From NCBI GenBank assembly GCA_023053575.1, contig JAKZAP010000003.1, positions 2,580,561 to 2,644,560 on the forward strand: a stretch of DNA of 64,000 nt, written 5' to 3'. Source of the DNA: Branchinecta lynchi. Taxonomy: Eukaryota > Arthropoda > Branchiopoda > Anostraca > Branchinectidae. Below the pieces are notes generated by a model. The model ran no database searches, was not told where the DNA came from, and saw only the letters and a list, made by a program, of their open reading frames with translations. This document shows, piece after piece, positions 43,371-51,735 of the stretch (position 1 is the stretch's first letter; each line of letters opens with the position of its first letter). Position numbers and translations under genes: made by a program.

Positions 43371-44659
43371 AAAAAGAACTGACCTCAGTTCTGAAATTCA
43401 ATTTTAATCTGCCCCAATTTTATTTTACTCCTCCCTTGATCCAACCCCCTATCTAAAATACCTCCCAGCACAAAACAAATGCAAATGTTGCCAAAACATA
43501 ACAAAACTTTTAAAGTTGTTTTTCCGATCACAATAACACGTATCCGACCGATACGGACATATAACATTTTCAGAAAGCGTATCAAAGTGATAACGCAATT
43601 CGACCTATCGCACTGCACCGTAGTCACACCTCAAGTCCTTCTTGCCGATTGTCTATACCGCACACGAATCACGATCACGATCATCCTCAGCTTCGCTGCT
43701 CCTGATGCCGACGACGACGACTGGTAGGGCGTCGACTGGAGCATACCAAGACGACGACTGACAGTAGGTTACAGTTGACTGGAGGAGCAAAACGTAGTCT
43801 AACGCAGTCAACGTAAACAATCGTAGGTAAGCAACGCATGGTTGCGCAGCTTGAAAGTGACGAACGCTGATAACCGTAAGGATGCGCAAAATGACGTCGA
43901 CAAATGCACATAACGTGGGGGTGGCAGTGACGTCGACAAACGCAGATAAATGTATGATGCGCTGGGTGATGTCGACCAACGTCGGAGCGCAAGGATGCGC
44001 AGGTTTACGACGACAAACGCAGAAACGCATGGATGCGTAGGTTGACGACGACATCGTTGATTGACGCAAGGATGCGTAGGTTGATGACAACAACGTGGAT
44101 TAACGCGAGGATGCGCAAACTGAAGTTTTCAAACGCAGACAAACGCGGACAAACGCAGGCAGCCGTGTTACTCCTGCCCCTGGCAATGCAGCTGCTCAGC
44201 TTATCTTCTTCAAACTGCTCAGTATCGAGCACACCTGTGGCTTGAACGCCACCACACAGCAACAGCAGACAGTTCCTTCGGCGACGTACTGAACTGTACG
44301 CGCAACAACGGCAACTGACGAGGGAAACATCTCCCATACGAGCTGAGACTTAGGCTGACTTTGGGCTGCAACACGCTGCTTCAAATTGCTGGGCATGACA
44401 TCTTCTTCGCGGTTTATTGTAGAGGGTGTGACCTGACGATGCAGTCGATGGCAGCGACAGAGGTGGTTGACATAACTCATCACAAAAATCATCACCTGCA
44501 AAATTCATAGCGGTAGACAAGGTATTTACAAAAGCTGGAAATCACTAGCAACATATCACAAGTAACATAATTTTCACACACCCAAAAAAATTCTTATTCG
44601 ACATCCTATTTCCTATAAAAACAACAAGTTTCTTCAGTAATTTTTGGAGTGATACAAGA
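43371..44659 (-). other. Non-coding 3' region of the Ty3/Gypsy element with degenerate repeats
   Basis: Between integrase stop and polypurine tract. Stretch 43830-44165 has degenerate tandem copies, spaced roughly 45-55 bases, of GGATGCGTAGGTTGACGACG and AACGCA words. Several minus-strand frames (80-146 residues) overlap one another in different frames and are low-complexity, so I do not call an env or accessory gene. Confidence 0.6.
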
Positions 44660-46474
44660 TCATTCCAACAATTTCTGTAAAATGCTCAAGGCCATCGCCT
44701 TATCAATGCCTGTGGCGTTTACTCCGCCAGGGCGATCATATCCCAATCGTTCCGGTGGTTTCGTCATTCGTGAAGGGCGCAAATTTGGTGGGTCAACCGT
44801 CGGACTATCCTCAACAGCCGGTTCCTCTGGAGATTCCGACAATTCCAGCACCAATTCACTACGATCTGTATCATTTTCTGGGAAAAGCGCACGCGGCTGT
44901 AAGTGTCCAGAATCTTCTGCACTTAAAAATGAATGAAATGGCGTGTGACGTGGTGTCTGTGTGCGTGTCTCAGTACGAGTCAAAAGTGGCGTACTAGTCA
45001 AAGTTGGTCGAGCATCCGTCCTTGTCGTCAAATTACCGTCATTGGGAGTGCGAGGATGAGGAATAGATACAGACAGATCTGCAGCTTCCAAGTCTGTGTC
45101 ATCATTAGATTGGGTTAGTGGGTTGCTAACGTCACTATTTCTAACTACATCCTCCCCATCCCCAAAATCGGAATCCTCCCTTTCTTCCTCCCCCTGGTCA
45201 GGTGGGTCAACCACCCAAGGATTACGAGTTTTTCCCGGTTTTAACAAATCGTAGTGCACCGTCTTTTGCTTCAACTTTTTATGCATATGTTTTATGACGT
45301 AATCGACTACTCCGACCTTTGCAATCACACGATAAGGTCCTTCAAAATGAGTGTCATTCAACTTATGTGCTCTTCCCTTCTTCAAAATTCTTAAATAAAC
45401 CACGTCTCCCACTTCGTGTGGTTTAAAATGTGACTTTTTATCATGCTGAAACTTTTGCGTATCCCTACTTTCATCAATATTTTTCCACACATGTTCGTAA
45501 GTTTTCTGCATCCTTCCAAGCATTTCCGATTTATATGATACGTGTGAATCATAAAAGGTTCTGGATTTCATGAGGGCATCTACCGGCAGAACGGCGTCAC
45601 GCAAAAACATGAGGAAAAAGCTGTTATCCTGTAAGGACTCATGGAAAGCGGTGTTCATGCAAAAAGAAACGTAAGAAAGCCAACTGTCCCAGTCATCTCG
45701 ATGTGACTGGTCTACAAACTGAGACAAAATGGAAGCTATGTCTCTATGTCTTCTCTCTAAAATTCCCATTGAAGCAGGATGTTCCGCGCTAGAAAATTTG
45801 TGCACGATATTCATGTTTTTACAAAAAACATCAACTTCTGAATTTTTGAAATGACTACCATTATCAGACATCAGTGTGTGACAAAACCCAAATATGTGAC
45901 AATATTTCTCAACAAAAGCTCTCAAAAATGTATTGGCTTTAGCGTCCACAATGGGTACTAGATGTACATGACGTGAAAAATAATCCGTAATCGATAATAT
46001 GTACGTATTACCGTTGGACGTTTTCGGAAATGGTCCAACTAAATCAACAAAAACCATATCAAGTACTCCTGCAGGGACAGGCATTTCCTGCAGAGGAGCA
46101 TTCGGAGTAACATTCATCGGTTTCCTTTTTAGGCATTTTTCGCACGATTCACAAAACATCTTACATACTGAGTGCATCTTAAAGAAGAAAACATGATCAC
46201 GAAGTTTTGCGTACGTTTTTGATGATGAAAAATGACCTCCGTAAGGTGATTCATGAAAATCATTCAAAATCTGAGGAATCATAGCATGCGGTATTACTGG
46301 GACTAACACGACATCAGACTTTCGACATTTCCCAGACGGCACAGACGCATGACACAAAATTCCATCCTCAACAAAAAAATTCTGAATTTCCCTTATAACT
46401 CTTCTTTCCAAATCGTACGGCATTTGTACACCTTGAGACAAATAGCGAATCATTGCAAGACAATCTTTATCTTG
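44660..46474 (-). CDS. pol: Integrase segment of Ty3/Gypsy pol
   Basis: Frame follows the TAG at 46475-46477 with no shift; the first ATG is at 46453. Counting from that Met: HHCC zinc-binding module H67, H74, C104 and C107; catalytic D137 (FVDLVGPFP), D197 (LMSDNGSHF) and E233 (GILERRH), 35 residues after D197, i.e. D,D35E. Then a GPY/F module (HFEGPYRVIAKV) and a long hydrophilic, Pro/Thr-rich C-terminal extension of about 170 residues to the stop at 44660. Integrase inserts the cDNA copy into host DNA in the nucleus. All catalytic residues are intact. Expression needs readthrough of the TAG, a separate start, or this copy is non-functional. Confidence 0.93.
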   Translation of the reverse strand, partial: QDKDCLAMIRYLSQGVQMPYDLERRVIREIQNFFVEDGILCHASVPSGKCRKSDVVLVPVIPHAMIPQILNDFHESPYGGHFSSSKTYAKLRDHVFFFKMHSVCKMFCESCEKCLKRKPMNVTPNAPLQEMPVPAGVLDMVFVDLVGPFPKTSNGNTYILSITDYFSRHVHLVPIVDAKANTFLRAFVEKYCHIFGFCHTLMSDNGSHFKNSEVDVFCKNMNIVHKFSSAEHPASMGILERRHRDIASILSQFVDQSHRDDWDSWLSYVSFCMNTAFHESLQDNSFFLMFLRDAVLPVDALMKSRTFYDSHVSYKSEMLGRMQKTYEHVWKNIDESRDTQKFQHDKKSHFKPHEVGDVVYLRILKKGRAHKLNDTHFEGPYRVIAKVGVVDYVIKHMHKKLKQKTVHYDLLKPGKTRNPWVVDPPDQGEEEREDSDFGDGEDVVRNSDVSNPLTQSNDDTDLEAADLSVSIPHPRTPNDGNLTTRTDARPTLTSTPLLTRTETRTQTPRHTPFHSFLSAEDSGHLQPRALFPENDTDRSELVLELSESPEEPAVEDSPTVDPPNLRPSRMTKPPERLGYDRPGGVNATGIDKAMALSILQKLLE

Positions 46475-48328
46475 CTATTGACTTTTCCGAAGCTGCGATA
46501 AATCAATAGATGGCGGTAACACTGGGAAAACTAACTTAGGCTGTGGAGAAATAGAATTAATCGTGGGCAAACGACTTAAAGCATCCGGGACAACGTTCAT
46601 CGGTCCAGGACGATAAACAATCTCAAAGTCATACTCTTGCAGAGTTAGCGCCCAACGAGCTAGTCTTCCAGTAGGCTCTTTTGTCGTCATAAGCCGACGG
46701 AGACTGTTATGGTCAGTCTCTACTTTGAAGCGGGTACCATAAAGATACTGACGAAACTGCTTGATAAAATGAACTACGCTAAGTGCTTCCATCTCCGTAA
46801 CTGTGTAATTAGCCTCAGCCTTATTAAGACGACGAGAACCATAATGCAATACAACTTCCCTCCCATCTTGCATTTGCGACAACTTACAAGCAATTGCCTC
46901 TTTTGAAGCATCTGTAGATAGTATGTAACCACCTTCTCCTGGTCTAGCTAAGCCAAGGATAGGCTCCACCATAAGTTTCTGTCGAAGAATATCAAAAGCT
47001 GCTTTTTCAACACTTTCGAACTTAAATGGAATGCCTTTTTTCATCAATGCCGTAAGAGGCATGGCGATCTGGGAAAAATCTGGTACGTATTTCCGGAACC
47101 ACGAAAATAAACCGACCGCAGACCGAACTTCTTTTATGTTCGATGGATATTTCAGATTTTTAATCGCGGCAATTTTATTCGGATCCGGTTTTATTGTACC
47201 ATTCGACAAAACATGACCCAACACCGTAACTGAAGTAGCTAGAAACGAGCATTTGGAAGGACGTAGTTTTAGATGAGCCTCAATTACCTTATCTAACACA
47301 ACCTCTAGACAATCTAACTGATCTTTCGTATCTCGTGTGTGAACCGTAACATCATCTAAAAAACATTCTAGGTACTTGAACAACAGGGATCTAAACACTC
47401 GTTCCATCAAGCGTTGGAAGGTTGCTGGCATGTTGCACAGACCAAACGGCGCTCGAATGAAACGGAACAGGCCAAATGGAGTTATAAAACCTGTTTTATC
47501 CCTGTCCTCTTCCTCCACTAAACACTGGTAGAATCCTGACAAAAAATCTAACTGCGAAAAAACACGACTAAGAGACATGCGATCCAGCATATCTTGGATA
47601 TTCGGTAAATTGTAGCAATCTTTCACCGTATCTCGATTCAATTTTCTGTAGTCGACAGCCATTCTACACTCTCCCAAATTCTTCTTCTTCAGTAAAATAA
47701 CCGGTGAAGAGTAAGGTCCGTCGCATTCTTCTATTATCTTAGATTCTAGCAAACCATCTATCTTAGACTTCAGTATCTCACGCTGTGCATGGGGCACAGT
47801 GTAAGGGCGACTCTTAACGGGTGGTGCACCATTCGTATTAATCGCATGTGAAATGAGATCACAAGCGTCTAAATGCGATTCGTGCGTAGCAAAAGCTAGT
47901 CTCCGTTTGTACGCTAAATCTAAGAAGTGATTCTTGACTTGTTCTGATTCCAGATGTGACAAATCGAACAGTTCGGTGAATTCTTCTTTCGTCATATCCT
48001 TAGGGTCCTTAGGAACGGATAGATCACTAGGCTTAGTACTCGTATTGCTAACAGCGACGCTATTTATCAAACCAGACACATAGTTAATAACCCCTTGCGC
48101 ATCAGAATGAATGTCTGACTCGCATAGCGGGACTAAGTAGCCTATCTCTGATTTACGAAGAGAAACAGGTTGATCTGATGTGTTGTTAACGAGTAAGCAG
48201 AAACGACCACTCGTGGAAACCTCAACAACTTGATCTTCAATATCTAAACCTTTATACTGTTTCCCAGGAAAATAGCCTAACGTAGGTGTAGCTTTCTTCG
48301 TTTTCAAACAAACATCTATGCGGGAAAT
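46475..48328 (-). CDS. pol: Reverse transcriptase and RNase H segment of Ty3/Gypsy pol
   Basis: Open between TAA (48329-48331) and TAG (46475-46477). Counting from codon 48307, the RT shows AVDYRKLNRDT (218-227), QLDFLSGFYQ with catalytic D254, FGLCNMPATFQ and the active-site box ECFLDDV with D318 and D319 (FLDD instead of the usual YIDD/YVDD). The RNase H has STDAS (D466), EMEAL (E507) and TDHNS (D532), followed by PDALSR. All catalytic acids are present, so the protein looks functional apart from how it is joined to its neighbours. The frame is the same as protease and integrase. Confidence 0.94.
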   Translation of the reverse strand: MSRIDVCLKTKKATPTLGYFPGKQYKGLDIEDQVVEVSTSGRFCLLVNNTSDQPVSLRKSEIGYLVPLCESDIHSDAQGVINYVSGLINSVAVSNTSTKPSDLSVPKDPKDMTKEEFTELFDLSHLESEQVKNHFLDLAYKRRLAFATHESHLDACDLISHAINTNGAPPVKSRPYTVPHAQREILKSKIDGLLESKIIEECDGPYSSPVILLKKKNLGECRMAVDYRKLNRDTVKDCYNLPNIQDMLDRMSLSRVFSQLDFLSGFYQCLVEEEDRDKTGFITPFGLFRFIRAPFGLCNMPATFQRLMERVFRSLLFKYLECFLDDVTVHTRDTKDQLDCLEVVLDKVIEAHLKLRPSKCSFLATSVTVLGHVLSNGTIKPDPNKIAAIKNLKYPSNIKEVRSAVGLFSWFRKYVPDFSQIAMPLTALMKKGIPFKFESVEKAAFDILRQKLMVEPILGLARPGEGGYILSTDASKEAIACKLSQMQDGREVVLHYGSRRLNKAEANYTVTEMEALSVVHFIKQFRQYLYGTRFKVETDHNSLRRLMTTKEPTGRLARWALTLQEYDFEIVYRPGPMNVVPDALSRLPTINSISPQPKLVFPVLPPSIDLSQLRKSQ

Positions 48329-49027
48329 TTACGAAGGGTTAACGGTAACACGGTTTGATATGATAACAACAACTCGATCAGTAACCGGTATAGGCTCGCT
48401 ACAAGCCTCGAAAACGGTCGCGTCTGTCAAAATCGGTGGCTCTACGGAACTGGCATTTTCCGGAGCGGAATGAAATCCAGCACTGACGTTAGGATTCGAA
48501 CCTAATTCAGATTTCTTCGCCTCAACTTTTGCCTCTACAGCCACAACATTACAATCTCGTGAGTCTTTAGACAATCTGTCTTTGAAGAAAACCTCACAAA
48601 ATTCCGCGTCAAACATCAACTTATTACGCTTCATATCGGTGAAACCAATTACGAGAGGGTACGGCAACTCATCACAAACATAAACTTCAAATGTAGCACA
48701 TCTTCCATTCAACATCAGACTAATAACAGCGCGACTACTATATCTTAGCGAATTGCCTGTTATAGACCTAAAAGCCCCCTCCTCCTTCTCTTGTTCCACC
48801 ACACACGACTGATCTAGTTTCCTAAAAACACTAGACCTAATCAGAGATTTCGCCGCACCGGAATCAAAAAGTGAAAAAATGCTTCGATCCTTCGCGACAA
48901 AACATTTAATCATTGGCAGATCTTGCCAATTTCCGGTATAAACCTCATTTACACGTTTGGCTGCAGGCAAAATTTTAACCGACGGGTCGCGAGCACCTGC
49001 TTTTACTGGCGACCGGACGAGTTTAAA
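48329..49027 (-). CDS. pro: Protease segment of Ty3/Gypsy, entered by -1 frameshift
   Basis: Frame -1 relative to gag, entered at TTTAAAC (49021-49027). Retroviral-type aspartic protease: active site LFDSGAAKSLI, followed by VISLMLNGRCATFEVYVCD and the flap/helix region PLVIGFTDM. Length about 230 residues with a hydrophilic C-terminal part that ends at TAA (48329-48331), after which the same frame continues into RT. No ATG in a good context is needed if frameshifting is used. Confidence 0.85.
   Translation of the reverse strand, partial: FKLVRSPVKAGARDPSVKILPAAKRVNEVYTGNWQDLPMIKCFVAKDRSIFSLFDSGAAKSLIRSSVFRKLDQSCVVEQEKEEGAFRSITGNSLRYSSRAVISLMLNGRCATFEVYVCDELPYPLVIGFTDMKRNKLMFDAEFCEVFFKDRLSKDSRDCNVVAVEAKVEAKKSELGSNPNVSAGFHSAPENASSVEPPILTDATVFEACSEPIPVTDRVVVIISNRVTVNPS
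48985..49027 (-). promoter_or_regulatory. Programmed -1 ribosomal frameshift signal (gag to pro)
   Basis: Slippery heptamer T-TTA-AAC (49027 to 49021, minus strand) aligned on gag codons CAT-TTA-AAC, i.e. the X-XXY-YYZ rule. After a 6-base spacer (TCGTCC) comes a 6-bp GC-rich stem GGTCGC (49014-49009) with GCGACC (48990-48985). The gag stop TAA lies in the loop at 49003-49005. The -1 frame is open into protease. All elements are visible; activity is inferred from known frameshift sites. Confidence 0.85.
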
Positions 49028-49797
49028 TGAACGCGACATTTGACGGCGATATGTCCCACTTTGGAACAGCGATTGCAAATCGGCTTTCCATCTTTTGAGT
49101 ACTTGTTCTGTGCCGGTCTCGAACCATTGGCAACAGAAACATTATGCTTGCGACCGCGTGAATAACCGCCTCGATAATTTTGAACGTGCGAATCACCACG
49201 ACTAGCCGAAACGTTATTAGACGCACCTGCTGCCTTTACCAACGACCGCATACGCATAGCTGCTTCCACCTCTTCAGCATTTGCCAAAATCCCGACGCAC
49301 TTTTCCAATTTAGCGGGCGACTTTTCATACAGGAGTTTCGCGTACTTATCGGGTAAACCATTTCGGATCTCGTGAATTACTACGCTGTCATTCACATCCT
49401 CACCAAAACGTTCGACGCATGCTTCTTTTACAAGGCCGCAATACGCGAGTAATGATTGGCCGGCTTCCAACGCGATTTGCCCGTATTTTAATTTCCTTCG
49501 ATGAGTCGTACATGCAAAGCGGGTCTCGAACCCTTCTTTGAACGAGTCAAAGTCGCAATCCTTTGTAGCTACAAAAAATGAAAATGCATCGCCACTGAGC
49601 TTTAGACCTAAGTACTCTTTCAACAGCGACCAATCCACAATTTTCGTCAAAATGTCCACCTTTTTCAAAAATTCCGATACGTCCGTCTTCCCTCCATAAT
49701 CAGGAAGCGAACCCAACAATTTCAGTACGAGACTCGAATTATCGGCATTTAACTTAACTCTCACGTCGTCTTTCGTGTCACCCTCATCACTAGACAT
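49003..49797 (-). CDS. gag: Gag of Ty3/Gypsy element
   Basis: 264 residues from ATG at 49797. Includes the Gag capsid-type region (GLKLSGDAFSFFVA, FKEGFETRFACTTHRRKL, QSLLAYCGLVKEACVERFG) and near the C-terminus (about 241-254) one CCHC zinc knuckle, CNRCSKVGHIAVKC, for RNA binding. Stop TAA at 49003-49005. Assembles the cytoplasmic virus-like particle. Intact, with no internal stop. Confidence 0.92.
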   Translation of the reverse strand: MSSDEGDTKDDVRVKLNADNSSLVLKLLGSLPDYGGKTDVSEFLKKVDILTKIVDWSLLKEYLGLKLSGDAFSFFVATKDCDFDSFKEGFETRFACTTHRRKLKYGQIALEAGQSLLAYCGLVKEACVERFGEDVNDSVVIHEIRNGLPDKYAKLLYEKSPAKLEKCVGILANAEEVEAAMRMRSLVKAAGASNNVSASRGDSHVQNYRGGYSRGRKHNVSVANGSRPAQNKYSKDGKPICNRCSKVGHIAVKCRVHLNSSGRQ

Positions 49798-49961
49798 TTT
49801 GAAAACCAACTGTAAAGGAACAAATTAATAATAGGCCTAACAAATAGTTCTCCCACAACTAATCAACGAGGCAAGACATCCCGTAATTCCCTCCCGTAAA
49901 CAAAACAAAATATTTCAACAATCCATATTCAAGAAAAAAAAAAAAATTTGGGGTTCAATAT

Positions 49962-49976
49962 CCCTCGCTGCGACCA
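49962..49976 (-). other. Primer-binding site candidate
   Basis: One base after the 5' LTR the minus strand reads TGGTCGCAGCGAGGG. TGG complements a tRNA CCA end, and the following bases would pair with a tRNA 3' acceptor ending CGCTGCGA. I cannot name the tRNA with certainty; a serine tRNA is one candidate. Confidence 0.65.
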
Positions 49977-49977
49977 C

Positions 49978-50423
49978 TGTTATAATGCGTTAATTAGCTG
50001 TTACTAAGCGTTAATTTTACTACGTCTTTAATCTCTCTACTGTTACGGAAAGTTATCTGTTACGACATGGTCCCCGAGCGGTGTGGACCATGCTTAACAA
50101 AACCAAAATAAAAACACCCACTAAACTCTACCTCGTTGGTCAATTGTAGAAAAACATATTCGTGTATTTACATTTTCAATACAATGGCGATAGATAGCAG
50201 GTAATAAATAAAACTCAACACTTAACTTTTAACATCTCCAGCAACGACCGTTCACCGGTCCCACTCAAAACAGACTGCCCAGCATTGTATTAAATTTCGC
50301 CCCAATTCAAACTTGAATGGCTCAGGTTATTCATCGCCAGGAACCTGTTGTTACCTGGCGGAATTAAACTTATAGAAACCAAGGTGTCGTGAACTCCCTT
50401 GGTGAAAGTACACCTTGGTTACA
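49978..50423 (-). repeat. 5' LTR of the Ty3/Gypsy element
   Basis: 446 bp, TG...CA on both strands, same as 42912-43357 by eye. Flanked on the right by GTAC (50424-50427), the second half of the target duplication. Should contain the element's promoter; an AT-rich AAATAAAAC stretch is present, but I cannot fix a start site. Confidence 0.95.
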
Positions 50424-50427
50424 GTAC

Positions 50428-50869
50428 GGTCTATGGCTCAGCTAAACCCTTGGAGGAGATAGGTGATACGGTGGGTAGTCGGGACATGTAAGAATAATAA
50501 CTGTAAAGAAAATTGAATCTTTCCGTGCTGAAAAACCCTAACTCCAGCTAAGAACATTCTTGAATGACAGAAATTTAATTAACCCTCACAGCAGCGAGTC
50601 CGTCAATCTCTTCCTCACATTAACTGAAAAAGAATAATTGCGTGTTTGCATATGCCACGGTATCTGAGAGCACGGTCTAAAGTTGATTTGCAGTTACCGT
50701 GGTATCTGGCCAGTTACAGCTGTATCTACAACCGTGGTGTCTGAAAAACTTACTTTCATCATCATGTAAGTATTTCTTTTGGGAAATATAAAAAAGAAAT
50801 CTCGGCAATTCGAGGTTTTCAAAAATGACAAAATGCAGATTCAGTTAGATAGATGGTAGATAGATGGTA
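50428..50869. other. Intronic; partial copy of the 30.6-kb fold-back family
   Basis: 50640-50770 contains GCCACGGTATCTGAGAGC, TTGCAGTTACCGTGGTATCTG and ACCGTGGTGTCTGAAAAAC, words of the arms at 30566-30858. A (GATA/GATG)n microsatellite is at 50850-50875. Confidence 0.5.
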
Positions 50870-51735
50870 GATAAATCTTTTTATTCGCCAAAAACTTATC
50901 GTGGCTAACGCCAAATTTGTTTGGTATAGTCAGTTAATATGTAAGCGTACTTCAACAGTCATAAATAACATTAAAAATGAATAACATCTCAATTTACCTC
51001 GTTAAACAACTTCACAAAAGACGGAACAAAACTCTTTTCGAACCTCTGGAGGTTACATTTAGTTGGCTGCAATTTTTCAACCGCAGTAGCTACCTTGCGA
51101 GGGAGCCTTCTCGCCAGCTTTTTAAAAGGAAAAATATTTTTATGGACTGGGTGGTTCAGGGATTTTACACCAAACTCCATGCAGAGTTTCAGTCTTCGAT
51201 CGAACGTGTAGAGAAGTGATTTTAAATTCACGCAGCAACTCTTCATAAGACCTCTCGGCCACCTTTGACGCTATGATCAGGGCTCTTTTTTAAATCTTTT
51301 CAAGTCTAGCGGTCTGTTCGACCGTAAGGCCAAAATGCCAAACAGGTGCTCCATATTCTAGGTTTGGTCGGATAAAGGAAACATATATTCGGAACAAGTG
51401 TGTAGTGGGTGCCCCATGCCTAGACATGAGCTTTAGCATTTGAAGTTCGGCATTCCCTCGCTTTATCATGCTAGTCGTCTGCGCTTCCCATTTTAAATCA
51501 TTAGTTAGGATTATCCCTAGGAGTTTAAGTTTTTCCACTTTCAAAGAATCCGAAATTTCAGGTGAAAAAGTAGGAATGAAAGACTTAAAAAATGAAATTG
51601 TCATAGTGCACGATTTACTGTTATTTACAGTCATATTAGATTTCAAAGCTTGAATTTTTACTTTAGTCACGATATCTTGAACCTGACTCGAATCCTCGTT
51701 AGTTATCGTTATATCAGATATCATGGTATATGCAA
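50870..51735 (-). mobile_element. LINE (CR1/L2-like) 3' part with RT C-terminal region
   Basis: Minus strand: from a decayed catalytic box (ISDITI where Y/F-A-D-D is expected), then LKSNMTVNNSKSCTMTISF, EKLKLLGIILTNDLKWEAQ, LFRIYVSFIRPNLEYGAPVWHFGLT and EQTARLEKI. After a frame change come SLNHPVHKNIFPFKKLARR and FEKSFVPSFVKLF, then a GAATAAAA tail. This is the palm-end, thumb and C-terminal order of non-LTR retrotransposon ORF2. Frameshifts and the lost first catalytic Asp mark it as dead. The right edge abuts an ATGGCACTTG element. Confidence 0.8.

Larger units (their letters stand above)
42912..50423 (-). mobile_element. Complete Ty3/Gypsy LTR retrotransposon (7512 bp)
   Basis: Antisense to the acetyl-CoA synthetase gene, within its second intron. 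Order on the minus strand: 5' LTR (50423-49978), primer-binding site, gag, -1 frameshift site, protease, RT/RNase H, integrase, a 1.3-kb non-coding segment, polypurine tract and 3' LTR (43357-42912). GTAC at both outer flanks is the target duplication. The RT-RNase H-integrase order, D,D35E integrase and GPY/F module place it in Ty3/Gypsy (Metaviridae). Identical-looking LTRs suggest a recent insertion. No env-like frame is evident. The pol frame contains two in-frame stops, so it is either recoded or defective. Confidence 0.95.

Noticed and set aside
43653..44501. Possible env or accessory gene after integrase (frames of 100-146 codons)
   Set aside because: Frames overlap in different registers, are Cys/Arg/Val-rich low-complexity and coincide with tandem repeats; no signal peptide plus transmembrane pattern typical of env.
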